64,000 bases of DNA from Camarhynchus parvulus. Taxonomy: Eukaryota; Chordata; Aves; Passeriformes; Thraupidae. A program made the translations under genes and the position numbers. Shown piece by piece: positions 21,512-31,051 of the stretch. The DNA lies in contig NC_044597.1 of assembly GCF_901933205.1 (NCBI RefSeq), forward strand, positions 558,001 to 622,000, in the 5' to 3' direction. A model generated the notes under the pieces. The model had not been told where the DNA came from, made no database searches, and saw nothing but the letters and a program-made list of their open reading frames with translations. Position 1 is the first letter of the stretch. Each line of letters begins with the position of its first letter.

Positions 21512-21622
21512 GGCAGAGGGCTTGGAGCAGCCTGGGACAGTGGGAGGTGTCCCTGCCATGGCAGGGGTGGCACTGGGTGGGCTTTAAGGCCCCTTCCCAC
21601 CCAATTCCAGGATTCCATGATC
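21512..21622 (+). mobile_element. CR1 LINE, short 3' fragment
   Basis: GGAGCAGCCTGGGACAGTGG, CTGCCATGGCAGGGGTGGC, CCTTCCCACCCAATTCCAGG and a TTCCATGAT tail are the last 110 bp of CR1. Confidence 0.88.
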
Positions 21623-21816
21623 TGGCTGTCAGCTGTGTCCCCAAAGCTGGAGGACACCCAGACGGATTTTGGGAATCAGGAGTGACACTGACCGTTGCCA
21701 AGGGGATGCTCAGCCCAGCAGCCCAGCCAGGCCTGCCCCTCCCTGGAGTCCATTGGCATTGGAGTGTTTCAATCTCCAGCACATCCCAAAAACCCCCAGT
21801 GTTTTGTTTAGGGTGG

Positions 21817-22234
21817 TGTCACCATCATATTTCCTGAAAAATCCCTTCACCAGGACTTTGTCTCCTGGGAAGCCAAGAAGCCTCAGAGAAAAATGAAGAC
21901 ATTATCTGATCTGCTTCTCCTGTGTTTTGCTGCTTTGGAATGTGTTTGGAGATTGTTCATCCAACAGGTGATTGTTTGATTCGTTTCATGTGAATTGTTT
22001 TTACTTAATGACCAATCACAATCAGCTGTGTCGGGACTCTGGCGAGTCAGTCATGAGTTTTTCATTAGTATCTTGTTAAGCCTTCTGTCAGTATCCTTTC
22101 TCTATTATTTAGTACAATTTAGTATAGTATTCTTTAATATAATATAATAACATAAAATAATAAATTAGCCTTCAAGAACATGGAGTCAGATTCATAATTT
22201 CCTTCCTGCCATGGGAGACCCTGCAAATACCACA
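21817..22234 (+). mobile_element. Solo LTR, family C, with 6-bp TSD
   Basis: The element starts TGTCACCATCATATTTCC and ends GCAAATACCACA. GGGTGG precedes it (21811-21816) and follows it (22235-22240). It has CCAATCAC and an ATAATAAATTAG poly(A) region. The 418 bp length and TG/CA ends fit a solo LTR; a 6-bp TSD fits ERVK-type integrases. Relatives are at 52748-53186 and 59536-60326. Confidence 0.94.
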
Positions 22235-23728
22235 GGGTGGGATGGCCCTGAGCTGTGACAGGGCCCTGTGCTCAATGACAGGGACATGTAGGGGGTGCTG
22301 CAGTACCAGTGATGAATCCCAGTTAACCCACTGGAAAACTGTAACTGAGGGTCTGGATTCCAGCCCAGCCAGGGCAGGATGATGCCATTTCTCTTGGAAT
22401 CTTTATCCCTGCCAAGAGAACATGGTGGGAAGTTGAGAATATCCTTTCAACATGATTGGTCTGCAAGTTTTGGTTGGGATTTTCCCCCCTGTTCTGAACA
22501 CCTTTGCCCTGATGGACATTTGAAGGTTTTGTTGTTGTTGGGGTTTTTTGAGGGTTTTCTCTCTGTTATGGTTTATTCACTGAAATATCAATTCCTCATC
22601 AAAAATTCATCAGTGTTTTTGGCCCTAGCCCACCACTTTCCAGCCAAGAAATGGCTTTTCTGCCTCAGAAAAAAATCTTTTGCTCAGGTACAGCTCACAT
22701 TTTGTGAACTTGTCTTTTCTCCTGAAAAACCCTCAGCTGCATGCAACTGCAAATTCCTTTTGCAATGCAAACAAAAATTCCTTTTGATGGATAGTCTTAG
22801 TCTAGTCCTATTGGGAGCATCAAGCTTGCAGTGTCTAAACTCTTCTGGCAACTTTTGGGTTTTTTTGGGAAGGGGTGGATTTTTGGAAACACCATTTCTC
22901 TTTCTTCCAGCCTGAGTGAGAGCATGGTGGAGGCACAGCTGGAGCAGGCAGAGCCTTTCCTCTGCTTGTCAGACACCAAAATATGAATCTCTGTCTCTTC
23001 AAAAGCTTTCAGGGACTGCAGCTCTGGAAAAGCTGTGAATTCCCACCTGGCTTTCTCCACTTGAAAAGTGTCCCTATTCCCAATTTACATATAAAGGAAC
23101 TGGGAAATGGGGGAATTAAAGTCAAAGCAGTGGTGGACATGAGGCACCCCCAGACCCAGGCCCTGCTTCATCTCATGCTTTCCGTGGGGGATGGATCTCA
23201 GTGATCTTTGGGTCCCTTTTGGGGATCCTTTCCAGGATTCCCTGGGAATGGACTCTGGCACCCTCTGGGGTCAGAGCCATGAGCTGCCTGCTGTGACCAG
23301 GCTGTGAGCCCAGCACTAGGCATGTGCCATGAACAGGCAAAGAGGGAAGAGCTCCAGGAGCTCTGTTCCTGCACCGTGCAACTCAGCCAAGGAGCTCTGA
23401 CTGAAGGGAATTTGGGTTTCATGACATTTTAAGGTTTCTTTTGTCTTTTGCTCCCAGCTTCACCAGAGCTTTGGTCTGGAGCTGCCAGATTTCAACTTCT
23501 GCTTTGTTTAATGCTCGCTGAGACCTTCCCAGGGCTGAGGAGCTGACATTTAATATTCCCACATCCCTTAGGAAACAGCGGGAGCCTGCAGGGCTGGGAG
23601 GCGGCTGAGACCTGGCCTGCGCTTTCTGCTGCTTTTTGTCTTCCTTGCAACAAAGGTCTTCATTCTTCTGCTTCCCCTCACTCCGAGCCTTTCCCAAGGC
23701 CTCTCTGTCCCTGAGCTTTGTCTGACCC
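22235..23728. other. Anonymous intergenic DNA
   Basis: No gene is recognised. A T-rich stretch lies at 22530-22870. Confidence 0.4.
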
Positions 23729-24542
23729 TGTCCTGGTTTAGGGCAAATTTGGGAGAAAAACCTCCAAAAGGGGGCCCCTCCAGAAAGCAAACCCACACAG
23801 CCCCTCCCCCCGGCTGGCTATCTCAGTCGGTGGAGCCTGAGACCCTTAATCTCAGGTTCGTGGGTTCAAGCCTCACATTGGGTGCCAAATTTTGTCCTGG
23901 TTTAGGCAAATTTGGGAGAAAACCTCCAAAGGAGCCCCTCCAGAAAGCAAACCCACACGGCCCCTCCCACCCCAACCAGTTCAGGAAGGATTCCTTGGAG
24001 AGAAGTGGAAAGAACCTGTTTATTTAACAGGCACAGCACCCCCAGCACACAAAATGAACGATACCAGATGGCACCACTCTGTCACCGCTCTGAAAAAGAT
24101 GACAAATTCAGAAAGTCTCTCTGGGGGTGGTCGCTCTGTTATCAGTCCCTCCTGTGCTGGGGCAGCTGCTGCAGCCACAAGGTGCAAACTCTCGGTGTTC
24201 CCAGGCCCCAGTCCAGAGCAGGTTCAAGTTGGTCCAAAAAAGGGAAAGGAGAAACAGTCCAGGGAAAATTTGGACTGCTTAGCTAAACTAACTAATGAGC
24301 AGAAGCAAAAAGAGCAAAGCAGGAGCAAAGCAGAAGCAAAATGCAAGAGCAAAGCAAAAGCAGCACCATGTACTGCCCCATCTCTGTGTCCCACCAGCCA
24401 TGGGGGGAGTGAACAGGCTGATAACAAAACAAAACAAAACAAAACAAAGATTCACTCTTCAGAGCCAGTCTTGAAGGCACAGAACATAATATCCAGCATA
24501 AACAGAACACACTATTCGGGATACAAGCATCACCCTAGGACA
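23729..24542 (-). mobile_element. LTR, family G, carrying a tRNA-Lys copy and duplicated U5
   Basis: The ends are TGTCCTGG and CCTAGGACA, short inverted repeats with TG/CA. GACCC flanks both sides (23724-23728 and 24543-24547). On the minus strand a poly(A) signal (complement of TTTATT at 24019-24024) precedes R/U5. The U5 end is present twice: 23893 to about 23975 and 23729-23811, about 90% alike. A full tRNA-Lys sequence lies between them (23812-23887), with five bases AATTT next to the inner copy. An (AAAAC)n run at 24425-24447 and an AGCAAAG-rich tract at 24300-24365 lie in U3. No viral coding sequence is present. Confidence 0.9.
23812..23887 (+). pseudogene. tRNA-Lys(CTT) pseudogene with encoded CCA, inside the G LTR
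   Basis: The 73 nt plus CCA align with vertebrate tRNA-Lys-CTT. The anticodon arm TGAGA-CCCTTAA-TCTCA keeps anticodon CTT and a perfect 5-bp stem. The T arm GTGGG-TTCAAGC-CTCAC pairs throughout with one wobble. The D loop AGTCGGTG is present. The acceptor stem is decayed (mismatches at 2-71 and 7-66), U33 is changed to C, and 10-25 is unpaired. Eukaryotic tRNA genes do not encode CCA, so its presence points to copying from a mature tRNA. The last 18 nt (23870-23887) are complementary to a tRNA-Lys-type primer binding site. It is unlikely to be a working tRNA gene, although A- and B-box-like words remain. Confidence 0.88.
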
Positions 24543-26063
24543 GACCCACAGATGCAAAGCCCCAGAAATGAAATGAAATGAAAAGTTCTGAGCCTCAAAC
24601 TGGGGCTCTGCTGCCCCAGGCTCTGAGTCCAGCCTGGAAGTTGGAGGATGAAGCCAAACCCAAGGAGAGTCAGCCCAGCCTAGAAGGGGAGGGTTTGTGC
24701 CTCCCTTATTAACCAGAGCTGTTCATTAGCAGGGTCATTAACTAGTCCCTAATTGTTTGATTACCCCAAGCTGGCTGTGCTAAGGACACAGAGCAGGAGA
24801 AAATCAGGGCTCTGGAATGAGCCAGCACAGCCAGGTTTGTTATTTGTGTGCTGAGCTTAGTGTGAGCTTTAGGAGCAGCCAGGTGGGAAATGTGGGATGC
24901 AGAAGCAGGGCTGGATCCAGCAGCATGGAATTCACCTGTCTGGGGCAGAAAATGGAATAACACAGGATGGGGTAATTGGGAATAAATGGTAATAGTGGGG
25001 CATGGAAGGAAAAGCTGATCAGTTCTTCCTCTCCTCGTTCAGGGTGCTGTTCCAGGTGGGATCCTCTTCCAGGTGGGTTCCAGTCAGGAATCAGAGAGGC
25101 ACAGTCAGGCACAGGGCCCTCTTCCAGGTGGGATCTTCCTCCAGGGGGGCACTGCAGCTCTGGTCAGAATCCTGTGCTGTTGCTGGGATTTGAATCCCTC
25201 CTTTGGGAAACTCCTGCCCTCCCAGAGCATGCCTGTGTGAGCAGTCAGCTCTGCTCAGCCTGTGTTCCTGCTATTCCCTCCATCCCTTCCATTTTCCAGC
25301 CTGGGATGGTCCAGGACCAGCAGAGCTCCAGTCCAGCCCCTGCCCAGAAGTTCCTGGGTGAGGAGAGCTGGCCTGACTGATTCCAGGTGATGGGTATCAG
25401 ATGTCAGGAATAAAATAAATCCAAGCAAAAATCAGATTTTCAATCAGGTTGGATCACTGGGAACCATGAGCACTCCCACTCTGTCATGGTGTCTGGAGCA
25501 ATAAACCTTGGATTCTCCCAGAGCCAGCAGACTAAGTTAATTTGATGTGGACAGGACCATTGTGAGGGGTCAGCTGGGTGTTAACAGCAGAATCAGGGTT
25601 TTATTTTGCTGCTCTACACGGGCTCCATTATCCCTTTGTACAGGAACTGAGTTTAATCACATCTGGCAGACCTGCTGCCTGTAATGTGTCCCAATATCCC
25701 ATTACATTTTGAATTTACATGTATTACCTTTCCCTGGAAAAGTTCCCTGCACTTCTGTCCGCGGAATTAAATGGCCATTATGAAAACAGAGCAGGACATT
25801 TCAGTGCTCTGCGTGTTTGATCTCACCCTGGGAGGCAATTAGTGCTAATGAGTCCTGAATCCAGTGTCTACCTCTGATTTGACTCAAAAGTAGAGCAGCT
25901 GAAAGGCCTCAAGCGGGATGGCAATTCCAGAGGGGGATTCCCTTCCCACAAAAGCGATAATGGAGAACAGAGGAGCTGGGCAGAGCCAAATCCTGTCCTT
26001 TAGACCAGAACGTGTCTGCAGGGACTGGCGGGGAGGGAGGGCAGCACCCCAAGTTCTTACAGC
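24543..26063. other. Anonymous intergenic DNA
   Basis: No gene is recognised. A TTCCAGGTGGGATC-like motif recurs at about 25048, 25066 and 25121. The block 25640-25880 is AT-rich with TAAT-containing words and resembles a noncoding conserved element more than a repeat; this is untested. Confidence 0.35.
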
Positions 26064-26256
26064 AAACACAAACACACACCCACCCAGGAGGCAGTGATGG
26101 TGCTGAGATAAGGAATTAAAGCAGAAGGTGTTTGAAGGCTCAGCAGCATCCCAGATCAAGGCTGGCTTAGGCTGAGCCTAAACACAAACACACACCCGGG
26201 AGGCAGTGATGGTGCTGAGATAAGGAATTAAAGAGGAGGTGGTTAAGGCTCAGCAG
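26064..26256. repeat. Tandem duplication, about 112-116 bp offset, two copies
   Basis: AAACACAAACACACACCC, GGAGGCAGTGATGGTGCTGA, GATAAGGAATTAAAG and AAGGCTCAGCAG occur in the same order starting at 26064 and at 26180. The second copy lacks a few bases. Confidence 0.93.
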
Positions 26257-26812
26257 AAGGAGGGGGAACACTTTCAGAGCAGGTTTAGGAGGAGATGAGA
26301 GTTTGATGCCCATAATCTCCATTGATCTGGGCATTTCCAGCCCCGTCAGAGAAGGGAAAGAGGAGAGAGCCATTGATCACAGGGAGCCGTTAATCACAGT
26401 CATTAATGACAGTCATTAATCACCCGGAGCTGTGCCCCAGGGTCCCTCATCCCCTCCCTCTGCAGGAACACCCACCCTGCCTGGACAATGGTTGCAGGGT
26501 GTGTTTGACAGGCAGGAGCAGCAGCCTCTGGGATGTATTTCCAGCTGAGGCATTCCCAGCCTGGAGCTCAGGAAAAGGGCAGTGATCCAAGAGGAGCAGA
26601 GCACCCCAGGGAGCTGCAGGGAAAGCCCAGCCCCAGCAGAGGGGTGAGCAGGAGAAGGGCACTGAGCAAGGAGAGGGAGGGAAAATACTGGAACTGGAGC
26701 TGGAGCAGGTCCATGGGGCTGACACCAGGAATGTGCCCAGCACATCCCATGTGGGAGCTGCTGCCCTGGAAATGGGCATCAAGGCGCTGGGCATGGACAC
26801 AGGCAGAGGGAT
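26257..26812. other. Anonymous sequence; ATTAA-rich mini-cluster at 26390-26424
   Basis: A 15-base unit of the form CAGTCATTAATCAC is repeated about three times (26390-26424), giving three TTAAT/ATTAA homeobox-like cores. No gene is recognised. Confidence 0.4.
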
Positions 26813-27103
26813 ATTGCTTTGTTTTTTTAAGGTTTTTTGAGCCTTTTGATGTTTACATTCTTGTAATGAACTTTCTTATGCCGTTTTATGTAAATAATTA
26901 TTGTTTTACACTCTTTTCTGAAGAAGGAGAAATTTGATGGACTGTTGGTTTGTCCAGTGTCATTGGAGAGGTGGCACGGTCTCCTCCAATCCACTATCGC
27001 TTTTGAAGATCTGTAAATGTTAGAGTCAGAAATTAAACTTCCCTTCTTTTTACCTTAGACGTTCCAGTGTCCACATTGTTTTATTTCATGTCCTACAGCA
27101 ACA
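26813..27103 (+). mobile_element. Solo LTR, family J
   Basis: The copy matches the reverse complement of 60649-60943: GATGTTTAC near the start, GTAAATAAT, GGAGAAATTTGATGGACTG, TTGGTTTGTCCAGTGT, TTGGAGAGGT, an AAATTAAACTTCCC poly(A)-like stretch, and a CCTACAGCAACA end. GAGGGAT flanks it on both sides (26806-26812 and 27104-27110). The first bases of the LTR are mutated. Confidence 0.87.
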
Positions 27104-27257
27104 GAGGGATCTGAAGGACAGGAGCCTTCCCTGCCAGCTGCAAGGCAGCCATGAGAAATTCCAGCTGTTACAGGGACATGCAAGGACAGGACAAGATGTG
27201 CTTGTTTTAACTGGGGGAGGGAGGATTTGGATTGGATTGAAGGGAGAAGATTTTCCT

Positions 27258-27443
27258 GCCAGGGGAGTGAGGCCCCAGCGCAGAGCAGCTGTGGCTGCCC
27301 CATCCCTGGGAGGGTCCCAGGCCAGGCTGGATGGGGTTTGGAGCACCCTGGGACTGTGGAAGGTGTCCCTGATCATTGCAGGGGTGGGAACTGCAAGGTC
27401 TTCAAGTTCACTTTCCACCCAAAGCATTCCCTGATTCCTGGCC
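27258..27443 (+). mobile_element. CR1 LINE 3' fragment
   Basis: CAGGCCAGGCTGGATGGGG, GGACTGTGGAAGGTGTCCC and CTTTCCACCCAAAGCATTCC form a diverged plus-strand CR1 tail. Confidence 0.82.
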
Positions 27444-28202
27444 TGTGACCTCTGTGAGGAAGGCTCTGCTCAGGACCCTTGCATTGATTTAACAGATGAA
27501 AATATTCCCACATTTTTAATGAATAAACATATCAGTCCCACTGCTTTACTCCTCATCTGCAGCTTTTATAAACTTTGCAGCTCCTGAACACATTGGGACC
27601 CCAGGGCCAGGGGCAATAAAGGCCTTGTTTAATGCAACTATGGGCAGCAAGGAGAGCAGCAATAATGAGGAAGAAAAATCAAAGGAATGGGTGAATATTC
27701 CACAGTGCAACATTGCCCTGAGCTCCCTGCAGAATCTGGGGAGATTTAGGGTTTGGGAGAACAAGAAATGAGAGACAGAACGTGGCTGTGCTTGGAGTTT
27801 TATTTCCAAATGTAGAATTGGAGCCTGGAGCTGTAGAAGCTCAGAGAAGCTGGTTTGGAGTGTCAGGTCTTCAAGGGCAGGAGGGGTGGATATGGAGTAA
27901 GAACATCTCCCAGGATTGGTTTTGAGGCTGTTCACTGGCTTTTTAACAATTCCCCCAGAAAACCTTGAGATCTATTTTTAATGTAAAATCCCCAAGCTTT
28001 GGCTTTGGAAGCACTTGAGATGGAATTAGGATTCGTTTAACCAGAGGGAAGTTCAAAGGTGACAGAAGGAGTTGAGAGGGAGCAGAACTTCATGGAACAG
28101 TAACAGCAAATTCATAGCAAGGAAAATGAGCAGATAAAAGGGGGATACTCGTGGGATACTCTGGGGGTGTCAGGGGGACACTGGAGGGAGTGGACTCCCT
28201 GT
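27444..28202. other. Anonymous sequence
   Basis: No gene or repeat family is recognised. Confidence 0.4.
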
Positions 28203-28599
28203 TGTGGTGTTGTGGGTCCCAGGACGAGGTGAGAGATGAGAATTGACTCCAAGTTCTCAGAAGGCTGATTTATTATTTTATGATATGATATGATATTAAA
28301 AGAAATGATCTATTAAAACTATACTAAAGAAAGAGAAAGGAGACATCAGAAGGCTAGACAAGAATGAATAATAAAAACCTGTGACTGACCAGAGAGTCCA
28401 ACACAGCTGGACTGGGATTGGTCATTAATTAAAAACAATTCACATGGAACCAATCAAAGATGCACCTGTTGGTAAGCAACCTCCAGCCCACATTCCAAGA
28501 AATCAGATAATTATTGTTTACATTTCTTTCCTGAGGCTTCTCAGCCTCTCACAAGAAAAATCCTGGCAAAGAGATTTTCATAAAATATCATGTGATGGA
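28203..28599 (-). mobile_element. LTR, family B2 (relative of B)
   Basis: In reverse complement the order is AAAATCTCTTTGCCAGG, GAGGCTGAGAAGCCTCAGG, AAATGTAAACAATAATTATC, GGTTGCTTACCAACAGGTGC, an inverted CCAAT pair, CAGTCACAGG, TCTTTAGTATAGTTTTAAT, AATAAATCAGCCTTCTGA and CTCATCTCTCACCTCGTCC. The plus-strand sister is 42866-43440. The ends are approximate. Confidence 0.85.
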
Positions 28600-28910
28600 C
28601 CCTCCTCACTTCACCCACAAACAGCACCCACTGCCCTCCTCTCAGGACAGGCTCCTGCCCCCTCTCCAGCCTTTCGGGGCCTCACAAAGGCTGCAGCAAT
28701 GGAAGGGCTCAGCACTTCTGGGGCTGCAGATAAAAGTTAAAGGCAGCACAGGGAGAATTTTCCTGGCACAATGGAAATAACCCCCCCTTCCTTTCTGTGG
28801 GGGTGAGGGAATTCTTCTGGAAGCAAGAAAAAGCAAAGGGATGATAACAGACCATGAGCCTTGGAGACAAAGGTGTGCAGTTCCCTCCAGTACAGACCTG
28901 GATCATGGAA
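28600..28910. other. Anonymous sequence
   Basis: Nothing is recognised. Confidence 0.35.
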
Positions 28911-29240
28911 TCCCAGACTGGGTTGGGATGGAAGAGATCTCAGAGCCGCCCCTGCTGTGGCAGGGACACCTCCCACAGCCCCAGGCTGCTCCCAGACCCA
29001 GTGCCCAACCTGGCCTTGGACACTGCCAGGGATGCAGGGGCAGCCCCAGCTGCTCTGGGCACCCTGTGCCAGGGCCTGCCCAGCCTCCCAGGGAACAATT
29101 CCCAAGATCCCATCCAGCCCTGCCCTCTGGCAGTGGGAGCCATTCCCTGTGCCTGTCCCTCCATCCCTGGCACACATGTCCTCCCTGTTCCCTGCAGCTC
29201 CCTTTGGGCAGCCTCAGGGCCCTGTGGAGAGCTGTCCCCA
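28911..29240 (-). mobile_element. CR1 LINE 3' end
   Basis: GATCATGGAATCCCAG starts the minus-strand tail, followed by GGTTGGGATGGAAGAGATC, CAGGGACACCTCCCACAG, CCTTGGACACTGCCAGGGATG, CTCTGGGCACCCTGTGCC and CAGTGGGAGCCATTCCC. Confidence 0.93.
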
Positions 29241-29536
29241 GCCCCCATCACGCCCAGGAGGTTTCAGAAAGGGATTTTTGTGAGCTGCTCCTTACTCAGA
29301 CTATGAATTCTGTGCTGGAAGAATAATCAGAGCCCTCCCAACCCCTGCTGTCCCCAAATCCTTCCCGTGTCCCCTGTGGAATCACTTGTCAGCAATCACT
29401 GCCCAGCAGAGCCATCACTGCCTTGGAGCAGCCCCTGTGCAGCTGGTGGGGTGAAGCTGCCCATGTTCCCACCCTCCTGGGCTTGTGCCAGGCACAGCTG
29501 GCTCCAAGGCTCCTCAATCTCAGAATAACAAGCAGC
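29241..29536. other. Anonymous sequence
   Basis: Nothing is recognised. Confidence 0.35.
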
Positions 29537-30120
29537 TGTGTTAGGAAAATTAATGCACAAGCACCAGAGGTTTATGTCCAAAAAGGAGACAGGGCAGTCC
29601 TTTTTGACTTTATTCGAATAAAGGGAGAGGCCATGGGGCATTCCCCTGGGATCTCTCAGATTTTTGGAGGGTGCAGCCTCCTTTTTATCCCAATTTCCCA
29701 CATTTCCATCTCTCTTTCCCCATTGGCTGAGGTACCTGAGACTTCCCGGAACACCTGATACCATGGATTTCCTTGAAATGTACAACCCTGCATTTTAATT
29801 TTTAATTCTTATGGAATTTAGGAGTTTTTCCCCATTTCTGAGGTACCTGAGAGGTTCAGACTTCCCAAAATGCCTGATCCCAAAGATTTCTCTTAAATGT
29901 ATAACCCTGCCTTTTAATTTTTAATTCTTATGGAATTTAGGGTTTTTTTCCCATTTCTGAGGTACTTGAGAGGTACAGACTTCCTGGAACCCCTGATACC
30001 AGAGATTTCCCTCTAATGTATAACCCTGCCTTTTAATTTTTAATTCTTATGGAATTTTAGGGGTTTTCTTCCCCATGTTTCTTTCATCTTTCAATGTCTA
30101 ATTTAATTTCTCAGCAAACC
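29537..30120 (-). mobile_element. LTR, family L, with triplicated U3 block
   Basis: On the minus strand U3 holds three 119-bp tandem units, then a CCAAT box (complement of ATTGG at 29718), a TATA box (complement of TTTTTATCC near 29692), and a poly(A) signal within a palindrome CTTTATTCGAATAAAG at 29608-29623. U5 runs to about 29537. The spacing TATA-R-poly(A)-U5 is that of an LTR promoter. There is no other copy in the window, and the U3 end is not fixed. Confidence 0.72.
29718..30075. repeat. 119-bp tandem repeat, three copies, in U3 of the L LTR
   Basis: TTTTAATTTTTAATTCTTATGG recurs at 29793, 29912 and 30031, a constant 119-bp period. Each unit also has CTGAGGTACCTGAG-type and ATGTATAACCCTGC-type blocks. 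Confidence 0.94.
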
Positions 30121-30490
30121 TAAAGTTTATTTGTAAAAGCAAGTATCTTTTTCCATTCATCAATCAGTGGAATCCTTCCCATTGTTTCTTTGATCTCCCA
30201 GTGCTGGTTTTATCTACCAGCAGACCCAGAGCTTGTTTGGAAAGACAAATCCACTTTTCCTCTCAGCTGGAACACGCCAGGCCCAGCTCCCAGCCCCGAG
30301 CTGCTGTTCCAGGAGAGCTCTGGCAGCTCAGGGGCTCAGCACACCCTGCCTGCCCCAGGGGCTCCTCTGCTCCATCCTTCCTCCCCAGGCACAGAGCAAT
30401 GGGATTCTGGCAGCACTCACAGAGTATCTGGGCAAAGATCTCTCCTCTGTTGTGCAGGCAGCAAACAAAGCCAGGAACCTTTTGTGCTTA
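30121..30490. other. Anonymous sequence
   Basis: Nothing is recognised. Confidence 0.35.
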
Positions 30491-30606
30491 TGTGAAAAAT
30501 GCCAATCACTTGTTTTTTTAAAATTTTTAAAGTTTAATAGTTATAAAATGGTTATAAATATAGCAGTGTAATGAGAGTAATAATAATTTGGACAGTTTGG
30601 ATTAGT
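30491..30606 (+). mobile_element. LTR family E, 5' fragment
   Basis: TGTGAAAAATGCCAATCACTTG through ATAATTTGGACAGTTTGGATTA matches the first 110 bases of the E LTR. The element then stops abruptly at the GGAA array; the rest of the LTR is not found on the far side of the array. Confidence 0.9.
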
Positions 30607-31051
30607 GGCAGAAAGAAGGAAGTGGCGGAAGGAAAGAAGGAAGCGGTGGAAGGAAGGAAGGAAGTGGCGGAAGGAAGTGGTGGAAGGAAGGAAGGAAGTG
30701 GCGGAAGGAAGGAAGTGGCGGAAGGAAGTGGCGGAAGGAAGGAAGGAAGTGGCGGAAGTGGCGGAAGGAAGGAAGGAAGGAAGTGGCGGAAGGAAGGAAG
30801 TGGCGGAAGGAAGTGGCGGAAGGAAGGAAGGAAGGGAAGGAAGGAAGGAAGTGGCGGAAGGAAGGAAGTGGCGGAAGGAAGGAAGTGGCGGAAGGAAGGA
30901 AGGAAGGAAGGAAGGAAGGAAGGAAGGAAGGAAGGAAGGAAGGAAGGAAGGAAGGAAGGAAGGAAGGAAGGAAGGAAGGAAGGAAGGAAGGAAGGAAGGA
31001 AGGAAGGAAGGAAGGAAGGAAGGAAGGAAGGAAGGAAGGAAGGAAGGAAGG
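30607..31051. repeat. (GGAA)n array with GGAAGTGGCGGAAG mosaic
   Basis: 30607-30892 is a mosaic of GGAAGTGGCGGAAGGAAG-type units with about a dozen GGCGGAAG cores. About 30893-31051 is pure GGAA, roughly 40 units. It is the same composite as 2604-2925 in the opposite orientation. Open frames encode GRKE/FLPS repeats only. Confidence 0.97.

Noticed and set aside
23812..23887. Functional tRNA-Lys gene
   Set aside because: Encoded CCA, decayed acceptor stem, loss of U33, and location inside an LTR between two U5 copies argue for a copied primer.
23812..23887. tRNA-derived SINE
   Set aside because: No SINE body, no LINE-like tail and no short TSD around the tRNA; flanks are LTR U5 on both sides.
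2604..31051. One large inverted duplication linking the TTCC array to the GGAA array
   Set aside because: Flanking sequences of the two arrays do not match, and the other inverted pair (16137/43830) is not in mirror position.
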